Of a DNA stretch of 64,000 nt, positions 23,789 to 33,699 are shown in pieces. The notes beneath the pieces are model-generated. The model searched no databases. It had not been told where the DNA came from and saw nothing but the letters and a program-made list of their open reading frames with translations. The first letter of the stretch is position 1, and each line of letters opens with the position of its first letter. Made by a program: the position numbers and the translations under genes. Source of the DNA: Dysidea avara (Eukaryota > Porifera > Demospongiae > Dictyoceratida > Dysideidae); contig NC_089275.1 of assembly GCF_963678975.1 (NCBI RefSeq), positions 20,914,467 through 20,978,466 of the forward strand, read 5' to 3'.

Positions 23789-25931
23789 ATGATGTCTGAA
23801 GTTGGAGATATTACTCTTTCATCCTATGCAGGTAGTTTACCAGATGAAGCAAGGTCTCGTTACTTGAATAAGATAGGAAAAATCGGTGGAATCGATCCCT
23901 TTTGTACCAGTGCTCTAGGAGATCTTGAGCGATGTGACGACTGCCCTCCTGTAGATGCTTGTGACTTACTGTCGTATTTGGTTGTTAGAACTAGTTTTTT
24001 AAGTAAAGAACAATTCGTAGCAAGAAAGGGAGTAGAGGCATACAATCAATTTGTGTGTGGATGGGTTAAAGAAGTTGTCACCCGTAGGGTTGCTGGAAAA
24101 TTCATTACAACTGGAAGGGTAAGAAGATTTTAAAGATTTAAAGTAAACACAATGCTTACTATGCTTTTATTACAGGTGTTCCATTCCCAACGATTGAATG
24201 ACACTCCTTTAAAGTGTTGGATGATTATAGAGGAAAATGGTGAAGTATGCTGTGCCCATTGTAACTGTATGGCAGGCCTTGGTGAAGTTTGCACTCATGT
24301 TGCTGCTGTGCTATTCTATATAGAAACGCTAAGTAGACTTGAAGGAGTGAGAAGCTGTATGGATGGCCAGTGTGCTTGGGTGTTGCCGTCTGCTGAAATC
24401 TGCACGGTACTTACCAATCAAGGACATCAATTTTACTTCTGCTCGAGGTAAAAAGCGAAAATTAGATGAGTTAGTTGATGGATGTGAAGGTACTAAAGAA
24501 GTACATAAGTCTAGAGAAGGCATGAGATCAACCAGTGATGAATTGACACAGCTTTTCAGTGCCTTGAGCATTACTGGTCCAAAGGTTGCTGTGCTATCAG
24601 TTGTCCCAGAGTATTCTGATGTGTATGTGCCGAAGACAACTTTGTCAACATTCCCCCAACCAATTGCTTCACTTTACAAGCTGGAATATGTTTCTCTTGG
24701 ATACCAGTGTTTGCTTGATGTGTGCAAAGATGTTACACTAACTGTAACACATGAAATGGCTGAACAGGTTGAGTTGCAGACGAGGCAACAAGCAAATTCC
24801 AAGTTGTGGTTTAAGTATCGAGCTGGAAGAGTTACTGCTTCTAATATGAAAGCAGTCTGCCACACGGATAGTACAAAGCCATCAAAGAGCCTTATTAAAA
24901 GAATTTGTTACCCTGAGTTGTTTGTTTTCACAAGCAAGCAAACAGATTGGGGACGGAAGCATGAGAAGCTTGCACGTGAAGAATATATAAAGGCTGTCAG
25001 CAAGGATCATCAGAACCTGCAGGTATTAGAAAATGGGTTAGTTATTAATCCAAGGTGGCCATACATTGGAGCTTCCCCTGACGGCATAGTAGAGTGCGAC
25101 TGTTGTGATAAGCGTGTACTTGAGGTGAAGTGTCCTTACAGTCACCAAGAGGATAGCATTGAAGAGGCAGTGGCTAGTGATGGACAGTTTTGCCTGGTTC
25201 AACAAGGTGATTCATTCCAATTGGATCAGAGACATGCTTACTATTACCAAGTGCAAACGCAGATTTTTGTTTGTGATGTACAGTACTGTGACTTTTGTTT
25301 GCTCACATTTGGCTCTTTCGACATGGAACCTAGTCTGTATGTTGAGCGTATAACAAGAAACAACTCTTTTTGGGATGACTGTGTGGTGAGATCTGAACGT
25401 TTCTTTGTTACATGCTTGTTGCCAGAAGTTATAGGCCATTGGTATACATGGGAAACTGTAACATCATCTGATGATTTGGAAAAACAATCCACCAGTTTTC
25501 AAGCTGCAGTTGAGACCACAGAACTAAGTGCTTCCCATGACCATTCAAATGAAGATGAACACTTTTGCATTTGCAATGGTCCAGATGAGGGGACAATGAT
25601 TTGCTGCGATAATAATGAATGTGCAATCAAGTGGTTCCATCTCAAATGCTTGAAAATGAGTGACAAGTCTATACCAAAAGGAAAATGGTACTGTAGTGAT
25701 TGCCAAAAGATCAGTAAAACCAAAGGAAAAGGAAAGTCAAGAAAGATACAACTTACAGTGATTAATTCTATTAACATTAAAACCATAACAGTAATTGTAT
25801 TATTGTGTATTAATTCAAAACATGATTATTCAAATGGTACAACAGATGCACATACATTATTTAAGGCACAACATACTCGTACAATACGATCAATGGCAGG
25901 GATTTCTTCACCCAGTCTTTTTGTTACATAA
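23789..25931 (+). CDS. SWIM zinc finger - YqaJ nuclease - PHD finger protein of the transposon (one intron, one frameshift)
   Basis: Exon 1 runs from ATG 23789 to 24118. A 57 bp GT-AG intron (24119-24175) joins it in phase to exon 2. A SWIM finger (CAHC...CTHVAA) lies at about 24247-24306. The YqaJ domain spans about 24790-25290, with the RAGRVTASN start, the GASPDG motif at 25068-25085 and EVKCPY at 25123-25140; in the lambda-exonuclease fold the Asp and Glu-x-Lys of these motifs bind metal for strand resection. A PHD finger follows at 25561-25715 (CICN, MICC, WFHLKCL, WYCSDC). The frame changes at about 24395-24405, between PSAEICT and YLPIKDI, so one base is gained or lost there. The natural C-terminus is unclear: the present stop lies on the TA target of the nested MITE, and the last 35 codons run antisense to the transposase end. 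The protein is thought to work with the transposase on DNA ends; that role is inference. Confidence 0.75.
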
Positions 25932-27903
25932 TCACATAGTGGTTTAATTTGCCATACATTAGTCCCAATAGTAGGAGTGCAATTAATCCCAAATCGCACG
26001 GCCTTGTTTCTGTAATTGCACTGTAAAGTAGCCAATAAAATAGCAGAATAACAGAAGCCTTTTAAGTGCAACAAGAAAGTGATATAATGAATAGCCAATC
26101 AAATAAGCTGACAATAGAAGCCTTTTAAGTGCAACATATGTAGACATTTTGAGTAGCCAATCAGAATTGCTGACACGTGAAGCCTTTTAAGTGCAACAAC
26201 AAATGATGTAATACAAAGAAGGATGATGCAATCACCTGGTAGAAGTTAATGGCCACACAGAACTGGATAGATGTGTACTACAAACCATGAAGGGTGGTCA
26301 CTATGTGATTAGTAGGCAATCACACGCATTTTCGTGCAATTATGGAATAATTGTACTCGTAACAGCCAAAATTGCACTCGGCTTCGCCTCGTGCAATTTT
26401 GACTGTTACTCGTACAATTATTCCCTAATTGCACTCAAATGTATGTGATTACCTATACAAATCAATTGGAATAATGCCTCGTAATATGGAATACTTCTGA
26501 CGAACACAACCAATAACACGTTCCACATGAATTCTTACGTTTGCAATCTTCCTCGTACTTTCTACTTCCATTGCTGACAACTGTTGTTTACCCTTTGTGA
26601 AGGCAGGAATGTGGAGCTGTGCCTGCATCATAGCTACTGACTCCGCAATGTCAAACCCTCTATCTGCCAAAACAACATCACCTGGTAATAATTTCTTTAA
26701 AATCCCACACTGTTCAGTGAGATGCTTATCACTTACTCGACCTCCCCAACATTCTGAAACGAATGAAACAATTCCCTGAGGTGCAATTCCTAGCAGCACT
26801 TTGGCAGTGTTGTGGTGCTTGTAATTAGACCACGTGCTAGCACATGCTGACAAATTCGATGGCCGGTCTATGAATATTTCAAAGCAATCAATTATCACAG
26901 CTACCTTCTTTCCAAATGATGCTTGAAAACACATAGGCATTGTCTTTTGAAGGGCATCTCGGTCTGGCCTGATTATCAGGTCTTGCAATCGCAAGTCCAT
27001 TTGTTTCAGCCATTTCATAAAAATCCTTGAGGCAGTAGCTGTAGAAATTCTAAACTGATAAGCCATAAATTCCAGAGGAGGATTGATCCGAAGCTTAAGT
27101 ATCACAAACATGAATTCCTGAAAAGGAGACAACTTGGTGATGCCATCACTTGGTAAGGTTTTGTGTACGTGATCAAAAATAGCCTTCAAGACTTTAAAAT
27201 TTGGTAAGGCAGAGTATGAGCTTATGGCATCATCACTTGCATCAAGCAGGCTTTCTTCTGTAAAGGGACCTCGTGAATGCTTCTCATTCATTTGTTGTAA
27301 CTGTTCAGTCAAAGATTTGATGGCTTCTTTACTATCTGCAAGCTCCTTCTCTAACAAAGCAACTTTGCTGGAACATTCACAATCATTATCCTCCTTTGCC
27401 TTAAAATATTGGTATGCAATTTCAATCTGCTCTGTCACAATCAGTTTCACCTCTTCAATAATGATCACATCAATTTCATTAGCCATTATGGTAGGTAGCA
27501 CTTTTTCCATTTCCTGGTTTACAAGACGCCTTTGGTCCCTTTCTCGAGCCCGTTCATACCTTTCCACTGCTGCTGTCGAAACACTTTCAGTGTTACTGCG
27601 TTTATGCCTAAGATGTAAAGTTGGTAGCCAGTTTGGTCTGGTTTGCTTGTACAAGTCTGCAGGTTGACCAAATACAAAATGCTTCGAACAAATTCTGTAC
27701 TTTTGTAGGTCATCCATGTCGAGGTCTGCTCTGTGAATAGCGGCAAGAAACCCGTCTCGTCGTAGTTTCCTCAACTCGAAGTCTTTCTTTCCTTTTCTGT
27801 CATGCACTGCCGGTATTCTGTGAAAGGAAATGTTTTCATCTTGGTTACTGCCCGGACGAGGATCAGTACGGTTAGTACATCCGCATACCACACACTGAAC
27901 CAT
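25826..27903 (-). pseudogene. THAP-domain DDE transposase (Harbinger/ISL2EU type), split by a MITE
   Basis: From ATG 27903 the frame stays open to 26449. A THAP zinc finger (CVVCG...ISFHRIP...ICSKHF) occupies residues 1-90 and should bind the element ends. A coiled region at about 150-210 and a helix-turn-helix ([15 protein letters not shown]...[16 protein letters not shown]) come next. The DDE_Tnp_4 nuclease core supplies Asp in IIDCFE (about 26885-26895), Asp in LADRGF (about 26655-26670) and Glu in HVERVIG (about 26510-26525). The frame ends at PIDLYR. The missing C-terminus, VTKRLGEEIPAIDRIVRVCC..., is found at 25826-25928 beyond a 525 bp insertion. Taking out the insertion with one TA gives PIDLY-VTKRL in phase, so the gene was whole before it. 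No acceptor suggests the insert is spliced out. All three catalytic residues remain. Confidence 0.85.
25931..26455. mobile_element. Nested TA-target insertion, 525 bp, with terminal foldback
   Basis: TA flanks both sides (25929-25930 and 26456-26457). The tips share TAATCACATA in inverted form. The part 26315-26453 is a separate near-perfect foldback (GGCAATCAC...GTGATTACC) around a ctcggcttcgcctc apex and is itself flanked by TA, so this may be one MITE next to another. Three direct copies of gaagccttttaagtgcaac lie at about 26055, 26119 and 26190. TA targets suit the Tc1/mariner superfamily. Confidence 0.7.
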
Positions 27904-27947
27904 TGTTATCAGTCAGGGTTTATCAGTAACTCGTGCTTGAGGATTTT

Positions 27948-28002
27948 GGTGCTCCAATATGGCGGCTTCAATAAATTACGTAATTTTGCTCACGCGATGA
28001 AA
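27948..28002 (-). repeat. Right terminal inverted repeat of the ISL2EU-like element
   Basis: It is the partner of 23692-23746. It begins 45 bases upstream of the transposase ATG at 27903. Both genes of the element therefore read inwards from the TIRs. Confidence 0.9.
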
Positions 28003-28044
28003 TCTCTCTATAGCTATAGTAGAAGCAGCAAAAGCAGAAAGTGA

Positions 28045-28570
28045 ACACAGGGAAACACGCATCCCTAGGGATAGCTATGTGTGCGGGGAACACCTTACCT
28101 GGGGAACATAATACCCGGGGAAACATATATCACTGTGACTTGTAGATCGCTAGCCAGTTAGTGATATGTGTGCAGGGAAACACGGATCCCGAGTGATGTG
28201 TGTGCGGGGAACGCAAAACTCGGGGAAACACATATCACCGTGACACCTGTACTCCAATCTTCGTCCTAGTCAAAGTGGTCAAACTCGAAAAATAAACTTT
28301 GACCCTTGACTTTTGCTAAAATCCGTACTTGACTCTTGACCGAATTTTTTGTAAATTTTCGTAAAATTACGGTTATGTTCTAATCCTAAAAGTATCAATT
28401 GTGGTACGCACTTTACAAAACAAACTTGTCTTTCGACCTACTGCAAATTTCTTGCTTGACTTTCGTTTTGACCGAGGACGAAGATCAGAGTACAGGATAT
28501 ATTGGAGTGCCACCCCCTTGCGCAGTGTGGTACTATTCGAAGGGAAACCACACCCTCGAATAGCACCGTA
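28045..28570 (+). repeat. gtgtttcccc-type repeat with a 251 bp MITE inside
   Basis: This is the reverse-complement relative of 20288-20480. It holds several ggggaaac(ac) units, then a foldback-ended insert at 28246-28496, then the ggagtgccaccccc and ctcgaatagcacc blocks that are contiguous in the other copy. Confidence 0.65.
28246..28496. mobile_element. MITE, about 251 bp, TIR CCTGTACTC
   Basis: The ends CCTGTACTC(C)AATCTTCGTCCT and its reverse complement (aggacgaagat...gagtacagg) define it. The copy at 20340-20355 lacks it and shows the joined flanks gtgaca and tatattgg, a natural empty site. No gene inside. Confidence 0.7.
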
Positions 28571-28756
28571 CTATACTTTTGGAATTACACTTTACTGGTG
28601 CTGTCATACCTTTAGTATTAATCTCCATCTCGATTTAAGGAAGTCATTGCCCTGGTAAATCTTAAACGGCTGTCTGGCACATAATCGAAATTCCGGATAT
28701 TAGTTAGCCTAGTAAATTGACCACGTAGCACGAGGCGTGACGGCATGGTTGTGTTA

Positions 28757-29119
28757 TGCACTTGTCAATCTCATGCCACAGGGGATTTGACAAATCGTGG
28801 TGTCAAATTCCCCACTACTGGGGCAAAATCGGCTGTCAAATCCCCACTATGTCCCCACCCCAGCCCCAAAGTAGGGGATTTGACAACACCTCAAGGACTA
28901 CTAAGCGCATATTTCATGCATGCGACTATAAACCTTCCCTCTGTAGCTACACGGTAAAATTATAGCATGTGTGATTTTATTGCTTAGAAATGCAACTACC
29001 GAAAATCGGTCAGTGAATTGGACAACTGTCAATTGCCCCAGGGGTGGGGGCAATAAGCAATGTCAAATCCCCACCTGGGGGGTGGGGATGCCCAGGGGGG
29101 CATGAAATTGACAAGTGCA
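28757..29119. mobile_element. PIF/Harbinger-type MITE, 363 bp, TTA target
   Basis: The tips TGCACTTGTCAAT and ATTGACAAGTGCA are inverted repeats. TTA lies directly outside both (28754-28756 and 29120-29122). The inside carries repeated ggggatttgacaa and ccccac blocks and is GC-rich compared with its flanks. Confidence 0.85.
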
Positions 29120-29820
29120 TTACAACTTCATGAACTTACAAGGACTTCAGTGAAAGAAAGGTCCTGTATAGAAGAAGTAAGTAGCAACGTGTACAATGTA
29201 GAATTGCTATAGTAGTGGCAGGTTTAAAATATTAGCTAGTAAATAATAGTATTAGTCTTAAACAAGCAATAAGTTCTATAATTGTAGGTGATAGCTAAGT
29301 ACTTTTAGTTTTAATTAATTGTATACATGTTTTAGTTTCAGTTATTTGTAAACACTAAGTAATATTTTTTGGTTTAGATGATTGTTAATCATGCAATCAA
29401 ATTTGCTCCCATCAATGCTGCGCCATATTGTTTTCATTTTCTATCTCAGACAAGCCGGAGTGGAAGTTTAATGGACAACATCATCATGCACTCTTCCAAT
29501 TACTCAGTGATCCAATGAGCTTTATACAGAGTATTACCTGTGGTAATGGACTAATGGTAACAGTAACTGTGATGTAGTGCATATATGATGTAGTGGTATA
29601 TTAGTATATACATGTGTTCAAACAAAGATTTGGCAGATCTAATGCAACCTACAAGTACTGTTCTCATACACAGACACACACATGCATGCACAAAAAGTGT
29701 GTGACTAATCTGTGGCAGATAAAAATTTCCATGAATTGCTGCAATTACTGCAATAGCTGTTTTAAGTTTATATGCGTATTTACCATGTTTCCTTATCATT
29801 CCTTGTACAGGTAGCTGTCG

Positions 29821-29988
29821 ATGATCAAGGTTAGGATGGATGATGAGTTATATGTAGGAATGTCAAACATCATGCAGGCCGTGGTTGAAGATCACTGCCC
29901 TAAATATAATTTTAAAGGTCCTTACCTTTTGCTAAAAGATCTAACAGAACTTATTGTTCAAAACAATAAAGAATTAAAGATTATTTGA
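29821..29988 (+). CDS. Possible terminal exon of a duplicated gene, 55 codons
   Basis: The frame from ATG 29821 encodes MIKVRMDDELYVGMSNIMQ...FKGPYLLLKDLTELIVQ...II and a stop. The inverted copy of this region at 57035-57400 keeps the same ending (LKGPYVLLKDLTDLIVQ...SI, stop) with mostly conservative differences, which suggests that it was under coding constraint. A possible acceptor (tacaggtag) stands just before the ATG. A further exon-like piece (DKPEWKFNGQHHHALFQLL) lies at 29452-29545 after a pyrimidine-AG. The family is not recognised. Confidence 0.35.
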   Translation: MIKVRMDDELYVGMSNIMQAVVEDHCPKYNFKGPYLLLKDLTELIVQNNKELKII

Positions 29989-30280
29989 TAAACAAATCAA
30001 TACTCTCATGATATTGGACAATATTGGTAGAACAGGTAAACATACTGTACCAAGCTATCACTGGATTAGCAGTATATAAAACAACACTTGTATGTAGCAG
30101 ACCTTAACTTGCTCTGTATGCATTCTGAAATTTACACTAAACAGAATGCCTGTGACAGTGAAAAGTGGGTACTGCTGGTGGACAATTTAGGTCTCCTTGT
30201 GGTCTGTTGTTTACACAGAAACCAGCAGTTTATGACTTTGTAACAACCACAAAATCCAGGTGTTTAAAAAATCAATTCTA
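29870..30280 (+). repeat. Segment duplicated in inverted orientation at 57035-57400
   Basis: Reverse-complement alignment runs from the coding piece at about 29915 to the ccaggtgtttaaaaaatcaatt block at about 30255-30280. It could be a segmental duplication or an unrecognised element; no terminal repeats were seen. Confidence 0.7.
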
Positions 30281-30359
30281 GATGGTAAATAGATTTGTAG
30301 AACATGTGTAGTCTTGAAATTTGTCTACAGGTGATTAAAGTGGGCCATTGTAATAGTTC

Positions 30360-30895
30360 CAGCATGTAGAAGTGACAGGGCTTGACCAGTTATAATTTGA
30401 CGTTGTCCATCTTGCAGCTCTTCTCTGTACCTTTTCGATATCTTTAAGTAGATGTGGATCCCACACTGTGGAACAGTATTCTAGAATAGGACAAACCATA
30501 GAACTGTATGCTTTAGCTTTGGTAGATTGAGAGCATTTCTTCGGATAAAGTTAAAGTTTTGGTGGCTTTGGTAGATGTAAAGTGGGGAGAGAAACAAATT
30601 TTACTGTCAAGCATTACTGCTAGAAAAAGATCGTTTTGTAATGGTTGGTTTTCAAGTAAATATGCTGGTTGTGAATGTGATAATAATCTGGAACAGCGAA
30701 GGACTACACGTTTATTGACATTGAATTTCATCTGCCAAGTGTTTGCCCAGTTGGATACTTTAGCGAGATCTTCTTGTACAGCTTGTTTGTCTTGTGGGAT
30801 TTAATAACTTTATATAAACACAATCATCGGCAAATACCTGAATCTTTGATGTGATATTTTGGCCTATGTCATTTATGTACAATAGAAACGTGTTG
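30360..30895 (-). mobile_element. LINE reverse transcriptase fragment
   Basis: Read leftwards from about 30895, the sequence gives FLLYINDIGQNI, then QVFADDC (the catalytic Asp-Asp box, about 30808-30830), then FNVNKRVVLRCS, a degenerate LGV-like block and SMVCPILEYCSTVWDPHLL, EKVQRRAARW. The frame is broken at several points. Its 5' side abuts the element fragment at 30896. Confidence 0.75.
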
Positions 30896-31106
30896 CTGGT
30901 TTAAAGACTTTCATAGGTTTTTAAACAGCTTTTAGGACTTCACAATCATCTGTAAAAGTCATAATGTCAAAAATCAACTTACTAAGGAGTGATCATTGCT
31001 GCTTAAAACATACAGCAAGTAACAAGAGAATCTGCTCTCCCCAACCACCTACAACTTAATATCATGTTTGTGCCCCTCCCCTTTCCAGCTCCTGGATTCG
31101 CCCCTG
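30896..31106 (-). mobile_element. Fragment of the 42013-42459 element family, reverse orientation
   Basis: The reverse complement starts CAGGGGCGAATCCAGG at 31106 and follows the first 200 bases of the element at 42013 (ggggaggggcacaaac, gttgtaggtggttggggagag) before breaking off next to the LINE fragment. Confidence 0.65.
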
Positions 31107-31395
31107 GAGGGTATATGGATATATAATTGCTGAAATGCAAAATTGTCTCTGCTATACTGTGTAAGAATATACCACTAATATGTATGTGATGGACCATAAA
31201 AGTCCATATCAAATTATCAATCAACAACACCAAAAAGGCTTCATATAAATATAAGTAATTAAATTCAATCCAGCTTGCTGTGAATCATTAAGGATAAATG
31301 ACATCCTGTTAAAGTAACGGTATGAAGAAGCAAAAGTTAGGCAAAATTGTGCATGTACGTTATACATAGTGGCCCTAAGCCTCAACCCTGGTCAT

Positions 31396-32336
31396 CTAGT
31401 GTAGATAGTACATCAGTACTTCTTCTTTATATTCTGCGTACTTGGACATTCTTACAATAATAGGACAAATCATTGACAATGAAGTGATGTGAACAGAAGA
31501 GCGTGCTGATATAATCATCTTGTCCCTAGAAGTTGCATTCTCACCAATCAAGTAGTGCACCATTTCTTCTAAACAATCAAGCCTGCTTTCAGTAGAGGCT
31601 AGTGTGTTTTCTGTCTTGCTTAATTTAGCCTTTGTCATTAGTAAATGTTCTTCCTCATGTTTCCTCTTGTTCTTACGCATCATCCTCTCCTCACACCCCG
31701 TATTGTGGTACTCACCCTGAATAAGTTCAAGGGGACACTCCTTCCTGTGTGCTTCCATGTCTTCACGAGGAACATTATCTATTACACACTTGTTGGGACA
31801 GGGTAGAGGAAGCTTGGTACAGTTCTCTCTATGGTCTCCTTCAATGAACCAGTGCTCTCCTGTGATTTGGAAATATTGGCAGTCTTGTTGACGACAAGGG
31901 CATTCGCTTTCGACATGTGTTAACCATATTGTCTTTGTACAACTGCGCCACACTCATTGAAACAACTGACATCCTCAAAGTTACAACTGTTCTGAAGATG
32001 ATCACTGATGTAATTTAATTCACCTTGCCACTCACATCCCCTCCCTTGGTTAGTGCATATCACACGAAGACCCTTTACTTCCCTATCAGCTTGCTTGTTG
32101 GGAAAAATAGGAAACGTTTCATCTCGATACATTGGACGGGCACTTGTAATGCTAGTATACTTATTTACATTATAAAGACATGATTTGCAGAAGGTGTGTC
32201 CACAGCATGCAGTCATGTAAGGGTCTCGACTTGGACAATCGCATCTTTTGCAGACAAGACAATCTGTAGATGTGTCAACAAATGTGTACTCATATCCACC
32301 AATATCAGACATTGTAATTAGCTTACTGCAAAGCAA
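31396..32336 (-). pseudogene. Broken TRAF-like gene, copy 3 (relative of copy 2)
   Basis: The order is the same as in copy 2, with high similarity: a RING region from MSDIGGYEYTF at about 32312, TRAF-type fingers, CPLELIQGEYHN and the coiled coil. The RING has lost ligands (CIIC is now CKRC, and ACPMC is now ARPMY). The frame changes at about 31920-31950. The copy stops at 31396-31420, just as the MATH domain starts (KYAEYKEE, then foreign sequence). It therefore has a dead RING, at least one frameshift and no TRAF-C domain. The close match to copy 2 and to its upstream flank argues for a fairly recent block duplication with a 3' breakpoint inside the gene. Confidence 0.85.
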
Positions 32337-32850
32337 TTAATTAATGTGATAAATTATTGCATAACATATGGCACATTACATTTTAAATACTCAAGTACTC
32401 TCATTATTGATTATTTATACAATCTCACCATGTATACACTTAATTTTTACAAGATTATTTATACACTACTTTTTAGCAAAGGAAGAAACTATTAAACAAT
32501 ATTTGTCTAACACAATAAGCATAATGAAGGATTCACTATTTGTTGCCACAGCTATGATTAATAAATAATTAACTGAGTTGATCGTTTGCCAGGATGCATT
32601 TGGATACAGGCTCTGTATTCACAATACATAGTGTTATAATAAAGTGCTCAATATAATAATTGAGTTCATTCAGTTATGACACATCCAAATATTTGTCAGT
32701 ATGATGGTAGTAATCATATGTTGTGGGGTGAATCCAGAGGATGTACAGGCCCTCCCCATCCTAAAACTAGAGTACAGATTGATATACTCTAATAAAACAG
32801 TCAAACACTCAAAACAGCCATTGCATTCAACACTGCATCCAATTACAACC
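32337..32850. repeat. Upstream flank duplicated from TRAF copy 2
   Basis: It aligns with 17871-18370, including the motif gatatactctaataaaacagtca at about 32780. Confidence 0.7.
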
Positions 32851-33390
32851 TGGGTATCATTCACACTGTATTGAAGTACAGAAAGCTAATGGGCAAATAG
32901 AAGACAACAGTTATAAATGTACCTTATAGTGATAAACTGTACACTGAAGAAATTGAGACAAGTAAGTTTAAATTGTTGTGCAAAGATCAAGATACTAGTC
33001 ACTACTTTAATAGAATGGTCACAATTTTAATGTCATTAATTGAAAATTATAAGAACATTTTTACCATCACACATGCAGGTTTCATCTCAGATAAAGCTAA
33101 CAATAAACATGATTTTTATATAGATGTCTTGCAAATCCTACATTTTGTTAAATAGCTATCAAAAATGGTCCCAAATTCAGAAACCTAGGAAATGTCATGT
33201 TTTTTTTTTTCTTTAAAAGATATCCAACTAGAGTTTTGGAATGTATATGCCCTTCATTCATCCAGCTATACCAACCAAAGTTGTGCAAATAAATATTATA
33301 ACTTATAGTTACATTATTCTCCTCTTAGTGGAATAAACAGCGAAACTTCTTGCCCCCTTAACAGTGGCTCCTAGATCCACCTATATACAG
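32851..33390. other. Intergenic, nothing firm recognised
   Basis: AT-rich sequence. The frame at 32973-33155 has no domain. Bases 33380-33480 recur at 58461-58560. Confidence 0.4.
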
Positions 33391-33660
33391 CTAGGAAATT
33401 ATAACAGTGAGGCTGTGGTGGCACCATAGCTTCACTGTTCTAGTTACATTATCTTCATCACTTGCAATGGTGTTGTTTAGTTTACAGTTTCTATGCCACT
33501 TCTTCAGCATTTCATGCATGATGTGGCCATTGTGTTCATTTATTATACAGTAGATACACACCACTTTATCGCAGTCCTCACAATAGTGCTTCAGCTCATA
33601 ACCATGCTCACTACACATAAAAACTCTTTGGCCTGTACTGGATTAACAGGAGCATCTTCT
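33391..33660 (-). pseudogene. B-box (TRIM-like) fragment
   Basis: Read leftwards from about 33660 (EDAPVNPVQAKEF), the frame gives CSEHGYELKHYCEDCDKVVC then IYC...EHNGHIMHEM. This fits a B-box type 2 zinc finger (CxxH, CxxC, CxxC, HxxH) followed by the start of a helix (LKKWHRN). A RING before it and a coiled coil or C-terminal domain after it are missing, so it is a fragment of a TRIM-like gene. It lies beside the broken TRAF copy 3. Part of its downstream flank is duplicated at 58461-58560 and part of its upstream flank at 54785-55320. Confidence 0.65.
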
Positions 33661-33699
33661 TTTGTTCTCAGTTACATGAATGCTACTAGTGAATTATGA

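Larger units (their letters stand above)
23692..28002. mobile_element. ISL2EU-like DNA transposon, 4.3 kb, two convergent genes
   Basis: Terminal inverted repeats of 55 bp (23692-23746 and 27948-28002) start TTTCATCGCGTGAGCAAA and agree at almost every base. They enclose a rightward SWIM-YqaJ-PHD gene and a leftward THAP/DDE transposase gene. This pairing of transposase and YqaJ-type nuclease is known from the ISL2EU group. The target duplication could not be fixed; the outermost one to three bases are ambiguous. A nested insertion (25931-26455) brings the element to its present length; without it, about 3.8 kb remain. The TIRs are well kept, so the element may be fairly young, yet neither gene is intact. 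Confidence 0.85.

Noticed and set aside
26449-26470. Transposase C-terminus reached by splicing across 25931-26455
   Set aside because: A donor-like AGGTAATC exists but no acceptor stands at the matching place, and TA-flanked insertion explains the break exactly.
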